The notes: generated by a model not told the origin, from the sequence alone. A stretch of DNA of 64,000 bases from Billgrantia pellis (GCF_008297955.1 NZ_VTPY01000003.1:806001-870000), one strand, 5' to 3'. Shown: positions 20,109 through 28,911, numbered from the stretch's first letter. Made by a program: numbers and translations.

Positions 20109-21353
20109 ATGCTGAACTGGGACGAATTCCACGAGGACGAAACGAGCGTTGCCGAACAGCCGGCCAAGGCCGCAGCGGCGCCTGCCGCCATGTCACCGCC
20201 AACGGCGGCAGCCGCCGAAGTCAAGGAAACCGGTAACAATTATCGGGTCGCCGACAGCGACCGCCTGGCACGGGCACGCAAGTCGCTCGAAGCGCTCGAC
20301 GTGGCCGCCGGTCTCGAGGAGCTGGAGATGGGCGCGGCGCGCATCGAGGTCAGCGACAAGCAGATGATCAACGCTCGCGCCGACCTCAACCAGCTGGTGC
20401 CCTTCAAGTACGAGTGGGCATGGCAGAAATACCTGGACGGCAGCGCCAACCACTGGATGCCCCAGGAAGTGAACATGAACGCCGACATCGCCCTGTGGAA
20501 GAGCCAGGACGGCCTGACCGAGGATGAACGGCGCATCGTGATGCGCAGCCTGGGCTACTTCTCCACCGCCGATTCGCTAGTGGCCAACAACCTTGTTCTG
20601 GCGCTGTACCGCCTGATCACCAATCCCGAGTGCCGCCAGTACCTGCTGCGCCAGGCCTTCGAGGAGGCGATCCATACCCACGCCTACCAGTACTGCGTGG
20701 AGTCGCTGGGCATGGACGAAGGCGAAGTCTTCAATATGTACCGCGAGGTACCGTCGGTGGCCGCCAAGTCCGCCTGGAGCCTCAAGCACACCCAGTCGCT
20801 GGCACGCCCGGACTTCAACACCGGCACGCCCGAGAGCGACCAGGAGCTGTTGCGCAACCTGATCGCCTTTTACTGCGTGACCGAGGGCATCTTCTTCTAC
20901 TGCGGCTTCAGCCAGATCCTCTCCATGGGTCGGCGCAATAAGATGACCGGCGTCGCCGAGCAGTTCCAGTACATCCTGCGAGACGAGTCGATGCACTTGA
21001 ATTTCGGCGTCGACATGATCAACCAGATCAAGATCGAGAACCCGCACCTGTGGACGCCTGATTTCCAGGACGAGGTGACCCAGATGATTCTCGAGGGCAC
21101 CGAGCTCGAAATCGCCTACGCCCGCGACTCGATGCCCCGCGGCGTGCTGGGCATGAACGCGGCGATCATGGAAGAATATCTGCACTTCATCTGCAACCGT
21201 CGCCTGGCTCAAATCGGCCTCAAAGAGCAATTCCCCGGCGCACAGAACCCCTTCCCGTGGATGAGCGAGATCATCGATCTGCGCAAGGAGAAGAACTTCT
21301 TTGAGACCCGCGTTACCGAGTACCAGGTAGGTGGTGCGCTGAGCTGGGATTGA
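20109..21353 (+). CDS. nrdB: Ribonucleoside-diphosphate reductase beta subunit
   Basis: The 414-residue small subunit carries the di-iron centre and tyrosyl radical for NrdA. Iron ligands are recognisable in the helices containing [13 protein letters not shown] (Glu and His), [13 protein letters not shown] (Glu) and [11 protein letters not shown] (Glu, His). An alanine/proline-rich N-terminal stretch of some 45 residues precedes the fold. The C-terminus ([13 protein letters not shown]) is the peptide that docks on NrdA. It starts 128 bp after nrdA; that gap contains a 7-bp stem (20002-20026) without a T-tract. Confidence 0.97.
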   Translation: MLNWDEFHEDETSVAEQPAKAAAAPAAMSPPTAAAAEVKETGNNYRVADSDRLARARKSLEALDVAAGLEELEMGAARIEVSDKQMINARADLNQLVPFKYEWAWQKYLDGSANHWMPQEVNMNADIALWKSQDGLTEDERRIVMRSLGYFSTADSLVANNLVLALYRLITNPECRQYLLRQAFEEAIHTHAYQYCVESLGMDEGEVFNMYREVPSVAAKSAWSLKHTQSLARPDFNTGTPESDQELLRNLIAFYCVTEGIFFYCGFSQILSMGRRNKMTGVAEQFQYILRDESMHLNFGVDMINQIKIENPHLWTPDFQDEVTQMILEGTELEIAYARDSMPRGVLGMNAAIMEEYLHFICNRRLAQIGLKEQFPGAQNPFPWMSEIIDLRKEKNFFETRVTEYQVGGALSWD

Positions 21354-21360
21354 GCCAGGC

Positions 21361-21813
21361 ATGAGCCAGGCTATCTTGCCCATCGCCGCCGCCCTGATTC
21401 TCGATGACGAAGGGCGACTGCTGCTGGTGCGCAAGCGTGGCACCGAATGTTTTATGCAGGCCGGAGGCAAGCTCGAACCCGGCGAACTCGCCGAGGCGGC
21501 ATTGCACCGTGAGCTCATGGAAGAGCTCGGCCAAGCACCAACACGGCTGTATTCCCTCGGGAAGTTCACTGCTCCCGCCGCCAACGAGCCCGACTGCCAG
21601 GTTCATGCCTCGCTGTTTCTGGTCGCGATGTCGCCTTCCGTCGCACCGGCAGCCGAGATCGCCGAACTGCGCTGGGTAACGCCATGGGAGGCGCAGCGTC
21701 TGCCTCTGGCAGCCCTCACTCGCGATCACGTGCTGCCGCTGGCCGTTCGGCTCATCCAGCGCGAAGAGATGGGGCGTTGCTGTGAGGGCCACCTCCTCCT
21801 ACGCTCGGATTAG
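21361..21813 (+). CDS. Nudix hydrolase
   Basis: The 150-residue protein has a complete Nudix box (GX5EX7REUXEEXGU) at residues 36-58, GGKLEPGELAEAALHREL followed by MEELG, which binds the metal and cleaves nucleoside diphosphates linked to another group. The start is 7 bp after the nrdB stop, so it is probably cotranscribed with nrdAB. That suggests nucleotide-pool cleaning, but the substrate cannot be read from the sequence. The tail has two cysteines (GRCCEG) of unknown role. Confidence 0.88.
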   Translation: MSQAILPIAAALILDDEGRLLLVRKRGTECFMQAGGKLEPGELAEAALHRELMEELGQAPTRLYSLGKFTAPAANEPDCQVHASLFLVAMSPSVAPAAEIAELRWVTPWEAQRLPLAALTRDHVLPLAVRLIQREEMGRCCEGHLLLRSD

Positions 21814-21844
21814 CAGGTGACCCCATGTGGCAAGGAGGCCCGCC

Positions 21845-22948
21845 ATGGATACCGAATGGAGGAGTGGCAACGGCATCGATTTGCTGCCTGACAGTCGCCG
21901 CTTCGTGCCCGCTCTTCTCGAGGCCATCGACGAGGCCGAAGAGTCGATCTGGTTCGAACAGTACCTGGTCGAATCGGGGCGAGTGACGCGCCGTTTCTTC
22001 GACGCGTTGATCCGGGCGGCAAAGCGCGGCGTCGAGGTGCGTGTGCTACTCGACAGCTTCGGCGCCTCAGGCCTGGGTCAGCGGGACCGCACACGCCTGT
22101 CGACAGCCGGTGTGGCGCTGCGCCACTACAACCCGTTCATGATGCGGCGGCTGCGCCGGAACCTGGTGCGCAACCATCGCAAGCTGATCCTCGTCGACCG
22201 TCGCGTGGTCTACACCGGCGGCTACTGTCTGACCGACGATTACCTGGGCGACTGGTTCGACTTGGTGGTGCAGGCGGAAGGCCCCGTGGTGGAAGACTGG
22301 ATCACGCTATTCGCCGATCTCTGGGAATCCTCCCGCACCCGTGGCGACAGGGCCCAGGTCGAACGGCGTTCTTTGGGCGCCCAAGCCGGGGGCATGAAGG
22401 CGAGGCTGATGCATAACGAGGGGCATCGCCGCCCGACCATCCGTTGTTCCCTGCATCAACGCATCATCGAGGCAACGCGCCGGTTGTGGCTATATACCCC
22501 CTATTTTCTGCCTTCCCGTCAATTGCGCCGACTGATAACCGAGGCGGCAGGACGCGGCATCGACGTTCGCCTGTTGATAGCAGGCGAGGGCCATGATCAC
22601 CCGACCGTACACTTGGCAGGGCAGCGTCACTACGGCCCGCTGCTGGAGGCCGGAGTCAGAATTTACGAGTACCAACCCCGCTTTACCCATGCCAAGTTCT
22701 GCATCGCCGACGACTGGGTTACCGTGGGGTCATGCAACTTCGACCATTGGAGTCTGCACTGGAACCTGGAAGCGAACCTGGAAGTGGAGAGCGCCGATTT
22801 TGCGCGCACGCTCGCCGGTTTGTTCGACGAGCATTGCGCCGACAGCCGGCCGATCCAGGGCCGCGCATGGTCACAGCGCTCCCGGGCGCAGCGAACCCGG
22901 GAGCATGCTGCGGCAATGGTGAGCGCCTGGCTAGCGGGGCTGCGCTGA
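21845..22948 (+). CDS. Phospholipase D family protein, cardiolipin-synthase-like
   Basis: The 367-residue protein has two HKD motifs: HRKLILVD (residues 111-118, followed by VVYTGGYC) and HAKFCIAD (from residue 282, followed by WVTVGSCNFD). This is the layout of cardiolipin synthases without N-terminal membrane helices, such as ClsB, which join two phospholipids. AAGGAGG lies 7 bp before the ATG at 21845, so that start is firm; an upstream in-frame GTG at 21827 is less likely. A second HKD-family gene is at 43104-44651. The neighbouring antiporter converges on it, with 18 bp between the two genes. Confidence 0.87.
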   Translation: MDTEWRSGNGIDLLPDSRRFVPALLEAIDEAEESIWFEQYLVESGRVTRRFFDALIRAAKRGVEVRVLLDSFGASGLGQRDRTRLSTAGVALRHYNPFMMRRLRRNLVRNHRKLILVDRRVVYTGGYCLTDDYLGDWFDLVVQAEGPVVEDWITLFADLWESSRTRGDRAQVERRSLGAQAGGMKARLMHNEGHRRPTIRCSLHQRIIEATRRLWLYTPYFLPSRQLRRLITEAAGRGIDVRLLIAGEGHDHPTVHLAGQRHYGPLLEAGVRIYEYQPRFTHAKFCIADDWVTVGSCNFDHWSLHWNLEANLEVESADFARTLAGLFDEHCADSRPIQGRAWSQRSRAQRTREHAAAMVSAWLAGLR

Positions 22949-22966
22949 GTTGCCTGACTCGGAACG

Positions 22967-24208
22967 TCACTTCGCGCACGCCTTCTGGCGCTGGCGCCAT
23001 CGCCCATAGAGATTGGCGAACGGAGTCGCCGTGGTACCATGAACGGCTATCGAGGCCATCACGATCAGGCTGCCGGCCGTCCAGGCGATATCGTAGCCCG
23101 TGCGGCTCGATACCAACGTGGCGTAATAGAGCGCCGACACCCCGATCGGCCCGAACCATCCCATGATCAGCACGATCGGTGTATCACGCAGCGTGGGGAG
23201 CCATGGCCGCAGCAGCAGTATCACCGGCAGGCGACGCAGCAACAGCACCAGCAGGACCAGGGCCAGCCCTTCCGCGCCCAACGCCCACCATTCGGACCAG
23301 GGCGCGATCAGCCCGAACAGCACAAAGACCGGTAGCGTCAACATGATATTGACCGCTTCCTGCACGTTATCCTCCTCGCTACGATCCTTGCCTCCCACCT
23401 CCTGATCGAAAGCCAGGCCAGCGACAAATACGCCAAGAATGCTGTTGGTACCGAACAGCGACCCCACGCCGAGCACGAAAATCGTCAGCGCCACGGTGAT
23501 CGAGAGAAAGGAGGGTTGATCGAGGTAGCCTCGCGCTTCCGACCAGCGCAGCGCCCGTCCTGCCGCCCAACCCAGCGCAATGCCGATCAGCGCGCCGCCG
23601 CCGATCTCCCATAGCCAGACCCGCCCGATCCAATCGAGCCAGGCGTCATCGGTGGGCGTGGTCAATAGCAGGATCGGCAACAAGACCAGTGGATAGGCCA
23701 GGCCATCGTTGGCGCCGGACTCGCTGGAGAGAAGATGGCGAAAGGCTTCGGGCAGGTTTTCCTTGGCCACGCCGCCGGTGACGATGGAGGATGCCACCAC
23801 CGGATCGGTGGCGCAGACGGTGCCGCCCACCAGCAAGGCCATCAGTAGCGGCAGGCCCATGATCCAGTGGGTGAGCATGGCACTGATGAGGAACATCGCG
23901 GGCATGCCGATGGCCAGCAGCACCAGCAACGAGCGCCAGTGAGCGAAGGGGTAATTGGGCGGAAGCCGCAGCGCGATGCCCATCAGACTGATGCCCAACG
24001 TAAGACGCGCCGTCTCCTCCAGCAATTTCTTACTGTCGCCCCAACCCCGGGGATCGAGTAGATCCGCCGCCTCCGGCCCCAGCGCCACACCCAGCAGGAA
24101 GGCGAACAGAGGAGCCGATAGCCAGGAGCGGTCCAGCGGGCTGGACAACAGAGCGACAAACAATACCAGGCCGCCCACCACCGCCATGGCGAGATTGAGG
24201 TCCTGCAT
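22967..24208 (-). CDS. CPA1-family cation:proton antiporter
   Basis: The 413-residue membrane protein has about 12 hydrophobic helices and two family signatures: CATDPVVASS (the TDPV unwound helix) and SSESGANDGLAYP (the ESxxNDG motif with the ion-binding Asp). Such antiporters exchange Na+ or K+ for H+ across the inner membrane, which fits salt and pH homeostasis in a halophile. The cytoplasmic tail is very short. It is convergent with the phospholipase-D-like gene and divergent from the small gene at 24356. Ion specificity cannot be told from sequence. Confidence 0.9.
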   Translation of the reverse strand: MQDLNLAMAVVGGLVLFVALLSSPLDRSWLSAPLFAFLLGVALGPEAADLLDPRGWGDSKKLLEETARLTLGISLMGIALRLPPNYPFAHWRSLLVLLAIGMPAMFLISAMLTHWIMGLPLLMALLVGGTVCATDPVVASSIVTGGVAKENLPEAFRHLLSSESGANDGLAYPLVLLPILLLTTPTDDAWLDWIGRVWLWEIGGGALIGIALGWAAGRALRWSEARGYLDQPSFLSITVALTIFVLGVGSLFGTNSILGVFVAGLAFDQEVGGKDRSEEDNVQEAVNIMLTLPVFVLFGLIAPWSEWWALGAEGLALVLLVLLLRRLPVILLLRPWLPTLRDTPIVLIMGWFGPIGVSALYYATLVSSRTGYDIAWTAGSLIVMASIAVHGTTATPFANLYGRWRQRQKACAK

Positions 24209-24355
24209 GCCGATTCCCTCCGGTCACTGCAATCCTCTTTACCCTAGGCAACCGCAAGCCAACGGTAAACCGCGCGCAACGGATCGGAGGGAATTGCACG
24301 TCGAATCGGGCCGGGCTAAGGTAGGCATAGACACGAACCGGACAAGGAGTCGACC

Positions 24356-24481
24356 ATGGCCAACGGCGGTTCCCGCAAAAGCGTCATCAAGCGTATCTAC
24401 GTTCCCACCTACGTGCGCCAGCTCCCCAATGGTGAGCGAGTTACCGTTCCCGGTCATTACCGAAAGCCCACCCATACCTGA
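24356..24481 (+). CDS. Small basic protein, 41 residues, function unknown
   Basis: A short frame starts at ATG 24356 with a strong ribosome binding site AAGGAG (24344-24349) 6 bp before it, and ends at TGA 24479-24481. The product begins MANGGSRKSVIKRIYVP, then TYVRQLPNGERVTVPGHYRK. It is rich in Lys, Arg, Val and Tyr, with a beta-strand-like VxVPGHYRK end. The codon choice and Shine-Dalgarno sequence suggest a real gene. I do not recognise a named family. It lies between the antiporter and the pilin operon and is read toward the convergent pilin gene. Confidence 0.6.
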   Translation: MANGGSRKSVIKRIYVPTYVRQLPNGERVTVPGHYRKPTHT

Positions 24482-24515
24482 CGGAAGTCAGCCCGGCGAA
24501 GGGACGCAAAGATGG

Positions 24516-25667
24516 TTACTGCCAGGCGACGATGCGAGGACTCGAGGGCACGAAGGTATCCGGGTTGGTCACATTATCCAGGCTGATGAAGTCGATGCCG
24601 CCGTTGCTGCGGATGTAGGTGCCTGAAACGGCCGCGCCATATAGGCTCGAGTTGCCGTTCTGTCGAATGTAGCCTCCCGCCCAGAACACACCGAAGTTAT
24701 TCGTGCTGCCGTTGAACTCGATATCCTGGCCGGCGACGACGAATAGTCCAATGTTGCTTTCGGTACCAGCGCTCGAGGTTGCACCGTTCATGGTGATATT
24801 GCCTCTCGCTACCAGTGTGATCCGCTTGTCGTTCACAGCACCACTCGAGACAGTCAAGTCTCCGTCACAGTAGACGGTATCGCCGTCTTGTAACTCCCCG
24901 ATTGTCACGGAGCAGGAATGGATCGCGCCTTCGCGGGAGTGGTAGGCGGCAAAGATCGACTCGTCGTAGCGCTTGAAGCAATACGGCGGTGGCTCAGTAC
25001 GTGTACATTGGCTCATGTCCTCGTCGGAAGGCCTCGTACCAGGCAAAGGCACCTCGACCATGCCATTCGATCCATCGGTCACGATGGCATCCGAACCTTC
25101 GTTTAGTGTCATGTCTACGGTGCCGTTGGAATGTACTCCGCCTAACACCGTTGACCGGCCCGTGACCCAGATATAGTCGGCACTCAGCAGTCCTCGGGTG
25201 AAGATGGGGTTGGGAATGGAATCGTACTCGACCTCGGCGATTACAGGCTGGCTTGCAGCCACGACCGTATCGCCGTCGATGATTGCCCCCATGCCGACGA
25301 TGAATCGCTTGTCGTCTTCACGCAGCAAGTAATAGTGGCAGCTTGCATTACCGCTACAAATATCCTCGGATACGCCATTCAGTGCGCTGAAGCGCGCCCA
25401 ATCGAAAGTGGCCAGCTCCATCCGCATGAGTCCGGTGCGGAAATCGGCGGCTGTGGCGCCGTGTCCCCCGGGGCCCCAGCCCGCCGCCACGGCCGTCTCC
25501 GCCGCCATTTGCGCTTGAATCGTCGCCCTGTAGTTACCGGCCAGGCGCTCGTCGAGCAGCGAGGATTGAATGCCCGAAAGGCCCAGCATCAATGACATGG
25601 AAAGAAACGACAGGACAATGATCAGGGCGGCACCCCGCTGCTCTTTCACGTCTCTCCCGGCATGCAT
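24516..25667 (-). CDS. PilX-like pilus protein with beta-solenoid-like C-terminus, copy 1
   Basis: The 383-residue protein opens with a PilX-type N-terminus: QRGAALIIVLSFLSMSLMLG, then GIQSSLLDERLAGNY. The C-terminal two thirds has repeated short strands with Gly/Asn turns (GLLSADYIWVTGRSTV, GNITMNGATSS, GQDIEFNGSTNN, GGYIRQNGNSSLYGA), like a right-handed beta-helix. It is probably a minor pilin-like protein that carries a surface domain. It is closely related to the next gene, with about 89% identity over the last 98 residues. The start may instead be GTG at 25649, which matches the paralog's MKQQRGAAL start and follows GGGAG. It is the last gene of the operon. Confidence 0.72.
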   Translation of the reverse strand: MHAGRDVKEQRGAALIIVLSFLSMSLMLGLSGIQSSLLDERLAGNYRATIQAQMAAETAVAAGWGPGGHGATAADFRTGLMRMELATFDWARFSALNGVSEDICSGNASCHYYLLREDDKRFIVGMGAIIDGDTVVAASQPVIAEVEYDSIPNPIFTRGLLSADYIWVTGRSTVLGGVHSNGTVDMTLNEGSDAIVTDGSNGMVEVPLPGTRPSDEDMSQCTRTEPPPYCFKRYDESIFAAYHSREGAIHSCSVTIGELQDGDTVYCDGDLTVSSGAVNDKRITLVARGNITMNGATSSAGTESNIGLFVVAGQDIEFNGSTNNFGVFWAGGYIRQNGNSSLYGAAVSGTYIRSNGGIDFISLDNVTNPDTFVPSSPRIVAWQ

Positions 25668-25791
25668 CCGATTCTCCGCTTCCCTCGCATGGTCGGATAT
25701 CAGCCTAGCGGAGTGAAGTCAGTTACGTTGCAACTCGCCCGTAACGTTTGATTGCGTGTGTAGCGAAGAGGATTCGATGGTAGTCGGCAGC

Positions 25792-26925
25792 TCACTGCCA
25801 AGCGACGATACGAGGTTTCGACGGCACGAAGGTGTCCGGGTTGGTCACGTTATCCAAGCTGATGAAGTCGATACCTCCATTACTGCGGATGTAGGTGCCC
25901 GCCACGATCGCGCCATACAGGCTCGAATTGCCGTTCTGGCGTACATACCCGCCAGCCCAGAACACGCCGTAGTTGTCGGTGCTGCCGTTGAATTCGATGT
26001 CCTGTCCGGCGATGACGAACAAGCCGACCTCGCTCTCGGTACCGCCACTCGAGGTGGCACCGTTCATGGTGATGTTACCGGTCGCCACCAGCGTGATCCG
26101 CTGGCTCTCGATCGCGCCGCCGTCAACCACCATGTCGCCTGCACAAAAGACCGTATCGCCATCGTTCACTGTGTCGATATCAATGTTGCAATCATTGATG
26201 ACTCCTTCCCTCGCCTGGTACTCGGCAAAGACGGTGGTGTCGTAGCTCTTGTAACAATAGGCGGGTGGGGAAGTACCGCCACAGACGCTCATGTCCTCGT
26301 CCTCAGGTCTTTGCCCCGGCAGAGGCACTTCCACCATACCATTCGTCCCATCGGTCACCAGAGCCTCCGACCCCTCTCGCAGACTTATGTCGACGGTACC
26401 GTTCGAATGAACATTGCCATGGACGGTGGACTGACCCGTGACCCAGATGTAATCAGCGCTCAGCAGGCCATTGGTAAATACCGGGTTGGGGCTCGGCGTG
26501 AATTCGAGGCGAGCGAAGATCGGCTGGCTGACGGCCGACACGCGGCCTTCGCTGACCACCGCCCCCACGCCGGCGATGAAGAAGTCGCTACCTTCCTGCA
26601 GCAGGTAGTAATGGCAGACGAGATTGCCGTTACACGCGTTGATCGAGATATCGCTCAGCCCAGAGAATTCCGGCCAGCTGTAAGCCCGCACATCCAAGCG
26701 GGAGCGAGTGGCATCGAAGTCGCCGACGCTTACCCCGCTGCCGCTCTCGCCCCAACCTACCGAGACGGCTTTCTCCGCCCCCATCTGGGCCTCGGTCGCC
26801 GCCTTATAGTTACCGGCGAGGCGCTCTTCGATCAATGTGGACTGAATGCCCGAGAGCCCCAGCATCATGGAACCGGTCAGCAACGAGAGAACGGCAACCA
26901 GCGCTGCGCCGCGTTGTTGCTTCAT
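25792..26925 (-). CDS. PilX-like pilus protein with beta-solenoid-like C-terminus, copy 2
   Basis: The 377-residue paralog of the previous gene starts MKQQRGAALVAVLSLLTG, a class of N-terminus seen in PilX proteins of type IV pili, with GGGAGG before the ATG. It shares GLLSADYIWVTGQSTVHGN, the central EDEDM-Cys stretch and the Gly/Asn-rich strands of the C-terminus. The N-terminal 150 residues are clearly more diverged between copies than the C-terminal 100. The two copies arose by tandem duplication. Codon differences in the conserved part are mostly silent, which points to purifying selection. The gap between the copies is 124 bp. Confidence 0.75.
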   Translation of the reverse strand: MKQQRGAALVAVLSLLTGSMMLGLSGIQSTLIEERLAGNYKAATEAQMGAEKAVSVGWGESGSGVSVGDFDATRSRLDVRAYSWPEFSGLSDISINACNGNLVCHYYLLQEGSDFFIAGVGAVVSEGRVSAVSQPIFARLEFTPSPNPVFTNGLLSADYIWVTGQSTVHGNVHSNGTVDISLREGSEALVTDGTNGMVEVPLPGQRPEDEDMSVCGGTSPPAYCYKSYDTTVFAEYQAREGVINDCNIDIDTVNDGDTVFCAGDMVVDGGAIESQRITLVATGNITMNGATSSGGTESEVGLFVIAGQDIEFNGSTDNYGVFWAGGYVRQNGNSSLYGAIVAGTYIRSNGGIDFISLDNVTNPDTFVPSKPRIVAWQ

Positions 26926-26970
26926 GTGTGCCCTCCCTATGTACCTTCCTGTCCCATTCCAGGGGCCGAG

Positions 26971-27558
26971 CTAGTCGATGGCATCGTTTCGGTTGACGGC
27001 GCGGAACGCGAAATCGTCGGTATCGCCATCCTGGCTCGATAGCAACGAGAAGGTGATGACCCAGACGCCGTTGACTTCATCTGTACTCATCTCATCACGA
27101 CCGAAGCCGTTTTCGGCGAATGACGTCACGAGCGGCTCGAAATCCGAACCGCTGGGGTCGCCATCGCAATTCTGTCCCATATCCAATGACCAACCTTCGC
27201 TGGGACTGACGGCGGCACTGCTCAAGCGGTAGATACGCACCACCCTCTGCCCTTCACTGCAGCTCGCGCTACTCATTTCGCCGTTGTTAGGAAATTCCAC
27301 TTTCAGCTCGCCGGCAGCGCTATCGTAGCTCAGCGTATCGGCTCGCCGTATATCGCGAATCAGCGTTTCCGTGGCAAAGGTCAACGCCGCCTGTTTGTTG
27401 CTCAGCAATTCGATCTGCCGGAACGTTTGAAATCCCATTAGAAACAGCTGGCCCGCGCCTAGGATGACGATCAGGCCGATCAGCAGCGCCACCATCAGTT
27501 CGATCAGAGTGAACCCTGCCTGTCGCGGCGCGGCAGGCGATGGAGCGGGAGACGTCAT
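26971..27558 (-). CDS. pilW: Type IV pilus minor pilin PilW-like
   Basis: The protein carries a type III prepilin signal RQAGFTLIELMVALLIG with the conserved Gly/Phe cleavage site and Glu5, then a long hydrophobic helix that packs in the pilus core. The following KQAALTFATETLIRDIRRAD matches PilW. PilW, PilV, FimT and PilX prime pilus assembly in the inner membrane. The ATG at 27558 is preferred because GAGG lies 6 bp before it; an ATG at 27570 overlaps the pilV stop (ATGA) and is also possible. The longer frame up to 27642 lies inside pilV. Confidence 0.8.
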   Translation of the reverse strand: MTSPAPSPAAPRQAGFTLIELMVALLIGLIVILGAGQLFLMGFQTFRQIELLSNKQAALTFATETLIRDIRRADTLSYDSAAGELKVEFPNNGEMSSASCSEGQRVVRIYRLSSAAVSPSEGWSLDMGQNCDGDPSGSDFEPLVTSFAENGFGRDEMSTDEVNGVWVITFSLLSSQDGDTDDFAFRAVNRNDAID

Positions 27559-27566
27559 GCGGGGCC

Positions 27567-27968
27567 TCATAACTCGGGCAGTTGAAACTGGTAGACGAAG
27601 GCCATGCCGCTCTCGCCGGTGGCGTAGCGTTCCTCCTGCCAATCGATCGTCGCGGTGTAGGTACAGTCGCTTCCGGACAAGGAGCTGCCCGCATCGATCA
27701 GCATGTCGTTGAACCAGTGACTCACCCAGGCGTTCTCGAAGGCACTGGTGTCGGGGCAGGCATGCGTTGACGCTTGGGAGAGCCCTGCCCAGGCGCGCTC
27801 CTGGGCGTCGATCGCCGCTAGGCTCACCACGGCACGCTGATACCCCATGTGTGCACTCTGCAGCGCCTTGAGCTGCATCGCCGCTACGCCGAGCAGACCG
27901 AGGGAGAGCACCAGTACGGCGACGAGAGCCTCGACCAAGGTGAATCCTGACTGGGCTGGCTGTCTCAT
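27567..27968 (-). CDS. pilV: Type IV pilus minor pilin PilV-like
   Basis: The 133-residue pre-pilin has signal QSGFTLVEALVAVLVLSLG with Gly-Phe cleavage site and Glu5. The helix continues into LLGVAAMQLKALQSAHMG, typical of PilV. It is one of the minor pilins that form a tip/initiation complex. It lies between the fimT-like gene (9 bp before) and pilW (close or overlapping), so translation is likely coupled. Two cysteines (HACPD, SDCTY) may form a disulfide. Confidence 0.85.
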   Translation of the reverse strand: MRQPAQSGFTLVEALVAVLVLSLGLLGVAAMQLKALQSAHMGYQRAVVSLAAIDAQERAWAGLSQASTHACPDTSAFENAWVSHWFNDMLIDAGSSLSGSDCTYTATIDWQEERYATGESGMAFVYQFQLPEL

Positions 27969-27977
27969 TCCCTTATC

Positions 27978-28412
27978 TCAACTGGTTGGCTTGGCAACAC
28001 GCCCGGTCGTGCTGACCTGCATGTCGCGACTATTGCCACCGCTATGATGGACCGTGACACTGCAGCCTGACGAACAGCTCACCCTGCGGCCAAGCGCATT
28101 GAAGGTAATGCTGGTTGCGGTAAGGGTGACCTGAGCGTCACGGGCCTGACGTATGGCGATATCGGTGCCGTCGGCCAACGTGATGCGATATATCCAAGGG
28201 CTGGCCTGCGTGACCCGAAAGGCGACGTCCTCCCGCCGCTTGATCGCCTCACTACGCGCCAGGTTGAGACCTGTCAGTACCTCGTTGTAATCCGCTGCCA
28301 GGCGGTTACCGGCCAGCAGGGTCTGGAACCCCGGCACGGCGATCATGGCCACGATGGCCAACACGGCAATGGTAATCAGCAGCTCGACCAGGGTGAAACC
28401 GCGTGTTCTCAT
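27978..28412 (-). CDS. GspH/FimT-family pseudopilin
   Basis: The 144-residue protein has a prepilin leader and helix TRGFTLVELLITIAVLAI, followed by VPGFQTLLAGNRLAAD and LNLARSEAIKRREDV, a hallmark of GspH/FimT (FimU) proteins. The C-terminal ITFNALGRRVSCSSGCSV includes the typical F-x-x-x-G-R stretch and two close cysteines. FimT-like proteins are minor pilins needed for pilus priming in many gammaproteobacteria. It follows the pilE-like gene by 4 bp. Confidence 0.85.
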   Translation of the reverse strand: MRTRGFTLVELLITIAVLAIVAMIAVPGFQTLLAGNRLAADYNEVLTGLNLARSEAIKRREDVAFRVTQASPWIYRITLADGTDIAIRQARDAQVTLTATSITFNALGRRVSCSSGCSVTVHHSGGNSRDMQVSTTGRVAKPTS

Positions 28413-28416
28413 CGCA

Positions 28417-28833
28417 TCACCAGCAGTTTGCGTTGGGACCGCGCTCGCCGCGATGATTGAGAGTCAGTTCGTCCGGACAGCGATCTGCCTGGCTGGTGCT
28501 GGCCGTCAGGGTATAACCCGAACCATTACCGGTCAGGCTCAGCGAAATGGAGTAGATGCCATCGGGCGAGGAAGTCGGGATCGAGGGGCAGTCGGCATAG
28601 GTGTTATTGACGGTGTAACAGCGCTCCAGTTGCTGCGCCGCTTGCATCAGACCGGCATGCGCATCGGTGCGGCGGCTACCCTCTACGTAACGCTGATAAC
28701 TCGGCACGGCGATCGATGCCAGGATGCCGATGATGGCCACGGCGATGATCAGCTCGAGCAGCGTGAAGCCGGCGGTGTTTCGGGTGCGTGCATGCTGAAA
28801 ACGATGTCGTGCGGGACGGACCTGCATCGTCAC
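28417..28833 (-). CDS. pilE: Type IV pilin PilE-like minor pilin
   Basis: The protein has a leader, cleavage site and helix NTAGFTLLELIIAVAIIGIL followed by ASIAVPSYQRYVEGSRR, the PilE pattern, and a short globular part with paired cysteines (ERCYTVNNTYADC) and a C-terminal ADRCPDELTL...NANCW. PilE-type proteins are minor pilins located first in such operons. I choose the GTG at 28833 because GGGAGG lies 7 bp before it; the ATG at 28827 has poor spacing and the ATG at 28908 overlaps the terminator region. It is the first gene of the pilin operon. Confidence 0.82.
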   Translation of the reverse strand: MTMQVRPARHRFQHARTRNTAGFTLLELIIAVAIIGILASIAVPSYQRYVEGSRRTDAHAGLMQAAQQLERCYTVNNTYADCPSIPTSSPDGIYSISLSLTGNGSGYTLTASTSQADRCPDELTLNHRGERGPNANCW

Positions 28834-28911
28834 TCTGACACCTCCCAAGGCTTCGTTACGTTTGGTTTCAGTATGTATCATGACGCTTTCAGCTGCCAGG
28901 CATGCCATGAA

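Noticed and set aside
25756-27042. 428-residue open frame antisense to the PilX-like gene
   Set aside because: Composition follows the other strand; no start context and it crosses pilin gene boundaries.
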